Positions 58,450 to 59,965 of a stretch of 59,965 nt of DNA are shown one piece after another (the first letter of the stretch is position 1; each line of letters begins with the position of its first letter). Both the position numbers and the translations under genes were made by a program. The DNA lies in IMG/VR virus record IMGVR_UViG_3300023174_000184, positions 1-59,965 of that record, one strand, 5' to 3'. The notes under the pieces are model-generated. The model did no database searches, was not told the origin of the DNA, and saw only the letters and a list, made by a program, of their open reading frames with translations. The stretch is from a virus.

Positions 58450-59965
58450 TTAAAGTGCACCCATTAATTGCATTAACTGTAAATCTTGTTCGTATGAATT
58501 TGCATCAAGTGATGTAAATGCTGCAGACCGTAACTTTGTCAAACCAACAACTGTTGTTACTGTAGAACCTGAAGCAATTGATGTTGAACCAAGTGTTGGT
58601 GCTGAGTATCCTGATACTGTACCCCAAGAAAGTGTGCCTGATCCATCAGTTGTAAGATATTTTCCTGAGTTAGATGTTTGTGATGGAAGAAGTGCTGCTG
58701 CAGCAGTTGATGCTGTTGTTGCACCTGTACCACCATTTGCAATTGGTAGAGTTCCAGTTACACCTGTTGTAAGTGGAAGACCTGTTGCATTTGTAAGTGT
58801 ACCGCTTGTAGGTGTACCTAACGCACCATTAAATAATACTGGGGCACCAGCAGAGCCTGTATTAATTGCTAACGCTGTTGCAATACCAGTTCCAAATCCA
58901 GAAATGTCATTTGCGAGACGAACTGTAAGGGTATTGCTTGCACCTGAAATTGTCTTGTTTGTTAAAGTTTCTGTTACATCCTTAAGCAATGTACCATTTG
59001 CATAATAAGATTTTCCTGTGGCAAGGTTTAGATGTTCTGATGAGGTCCATGCGCTTGTAGCATTTACCCAGTTAAATGTCTTATCTGATGTACCCTTGAG
59101 AGTAATACCACCGCCATCAGCAGTTGTATTTGTTGGGGTATCAACTGATCCAATTTCAATATTCTTATCATCTACTGATAATGTTGTTGAATTAATAGTT
59201 GTTGTTGTACCATTAACAGTCAAGTTACCAGATAATGTTAGGTCTGCTGCTGATACTGTACCTGTAAATGTTGGGCTTGCAGAAAGAACTGTACTTCCTG
59301 TACCAGTTGATGTTGTTACACCAGTACCACCATTTGCAATTGGCAGAGTTCCAGTTACACCAGTTGTAAGTGGAAGTCCTGTAGCATTAGTAAGTGTTCC
59401 TGATGTAGGTGTACCAAGTGCTCCACCATTGATAACTGGTGCTCCAGCAGATCCAGCATTAACTGCAAGTGCTGTTGCAATGCCTGTTCCAAGACCAGAA
59501 ATACCAGTTGATACTGGGAGTCCTGTTGCATTTGTAAGTGTTGCAGATGCTGGCGTTCCAAGAGTTGGAGTTACAAGTGTTGGAGAGTTAGCAAATACTA
59601 GTGCTCCAGTACCTGTTTCGTCTGAAATAACTCCTGCCAATTCTGCAGAAGATGTTGCTGCAAGTGCAGATAACTTATCTGTTGTTACAACAAGTGTCTT
59701 ACTTGTAGGAATTGTTGTTGAGTTAATTGTTGTAATACCAGCAATTGCTGTTGCAGATGATCCAAGAGAAATATCAGTTGTACCAACCGTTACCTTTGAA
59801 TTAGACAACTTGGAATTTGCAATAGATCCTGCAAGCATAGTGTTTGTAACTGTGCCTGTATCTGTAGTATAAACACCGTTAGTTACTGTTGCTGCATTTC
59901 CTGTAGTAGAACCAGATGAACCAGTCACATTTCCAGTTACGTTACCTGTAATATTACCTGTAAAT
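58450..59965 (-). CDS. Repetitive tail fibre protein, 5' end outside the window
   Basis: At least 504 residues; the frame continues off the right edge as TGNITGNVTGNVTG repeats. It is built of low-complexity Thr/Gly/Ala units such as GTLTNATGLP and TGTLPIANGGTG, hallmarks of phage fibre shafts, with VDDKNIEIGSVDTPT and LNLATGKSYYANGTLL in a middle domain. The C-terminal LRSAAFTSLDANSYEQDLQL ends it. Likely reaches the receptor. Confidence 0.85.
   Translation of the reverse strand, partial: FTGNITGNVTGNVTGSSGSTTGNAATVTNGVYTTDTGTVTNTMLAGSIANSKLSNSKVTVGTTDISLGSSATAIAGITTINSTTIPTSKTLVVTTDKLSALAATSSAELAGVISDETGTGALVFANSPTLVTPTLGTPASATLTNATGLPVSTGISGLGTGIATALAVNAGSAGAPVINGGALGTPTSGTLTNATGLPLTTGVTGTLPIANGGTGVTTSTGTGSTVLSASPTFTGTVSAADLTLSGNLTVNGTTTTINSTTLSVDDKNIEIGSVDTPTNTTADGGGITLKGTSDKTFNWVNATSAWTSSEHLNLATGKSYYANGTLLKDVTETLTNKTISGASNTLTVRLANDISGFGTGIATALAINTGSAGAPVLFNGALGTPTSGTLTNATGLPLTTGVTGTLPIANGGTGATTASTAAAALLPSQTSNSGKYLTTDGSGTLSWGTVSGYSAPTLGSTSIASGSTVTTVVGLTKLRSAAFTSLDANSYEQDLQLMQLMGAL
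58730..59415 (-). repeat. Direct repeats in the tail fibre gene
   Basis: An 89-nt unit at 58730-58818 recurs at 59327-59415 (offset 597 nt, in frame), encoding GTLTNATGLPLTTGV, then TGTLPIANGGTG. A third, partial copy lies near 59500-59560. Such repeats invite recombination that changes fibre length. Confidence 0.85.

Noticed and set aside
58730-59415. Repeats as a CRISPR-like array
   Set aside because: Only two to three long, in-frame coding repeats with unequal spacing; they are fibre shaft units.
58634-59872. Long plus-strand ORFs of up to 284 residues
   Set aside because: Valine- and proline-rich shadows of the repetitive fibre gene; no ribosome site and no recognisable domain.

Overview
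The window is a gene-dense stretch of a tailed double-stranded DNA phage genome, or prophage, of HK97-like siphovirus type. Every credible gene lies on the minus strand, so transcription runs from high to low coordinates. By eye the DNA is AT-rich (roughly one third G+C). Several families point to an actinobacterial host: a DUF7455 zinc protein, a small FmdB-like zinc ribbon, a Cas4-family nuclease in a replication operon, a CHAP/peptidoglycan-binding endolysin, and surface proteins with actinobacterial-looking signal peptides. AT-richness with these families suggests a low-GC freshwater actinobacterium (acI/Nanopelagicales type); this is inference. I saw no integrase, repressor, att site or CRISPR array. 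No gene-free stretch exceeds about 150 bases. Both edges cut genes: a CysC-like kinase on the left and a repetitive tail fibre on the right.

Layout in transcription order. 59965-52217: tail fibre (partial), terminator, B12-dependent ribonucleotide reductase, a large lectin-like virion protein, a small head-region protein. 52224-42346: portal, prohead protease fused to a scaffold with a likely nested scaffold start, major capsid protein, a separate 77-residue copy of the capsid N-terminal arm, two related accessory proteins, connector and tail-completion proteins, major tail protein, and two tail assembly chaperones that look like gene duplicates. 42325-26792: a 2.5-kilo-residue tape measure protein, then distal tail and baseplate proteins. 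26792-15424: replication and recombination (zinc and HTH proteins, DnaB helicase, primase, ssDNA-binding protein, C-family DNA polymerase, MazG-like, RecA-like, PD-(D/E)XK-like, Cas4-like, RuvC-like). 15434-12177: GT32 glycosyltransferase, DUF3310, small and large terminase; the terminase is thus almost 40 kb from the portal.

12128-1: an accessory and lysis end. It holds two secreted surface proteins (an Ig-like/Ala-rich one and a PA14/coiled-coil/proline-rich one), two holin-like membrane proteins, a DUF885 zinc peptidase, a small acidic protein, a secreted subtilisin-like protease, tRNA-Asn, two tandem SGNH hydrolases with a NodU-type carbamoyltransferase, Hsp20, the endolysin, small zinc proteins and the CysC-like kinase.

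Regulation is unusually legible. Fourteen gene-upstream gaps carry the minus-strand motif TGnTATA(A/C)T (extended -10), and four sites have TTGACA -35 boxes. Several genes have -10 boxes placed so that the mRNA would start at or next to the ATG (leaderless). Intrinsic terminators follow the tail fibre, capsid, major tail and secreted-protein genes and the holin operon; the last overlaps the next promoter. The endolysin mRNA has a structured leader with pseudoknot-type pairing.
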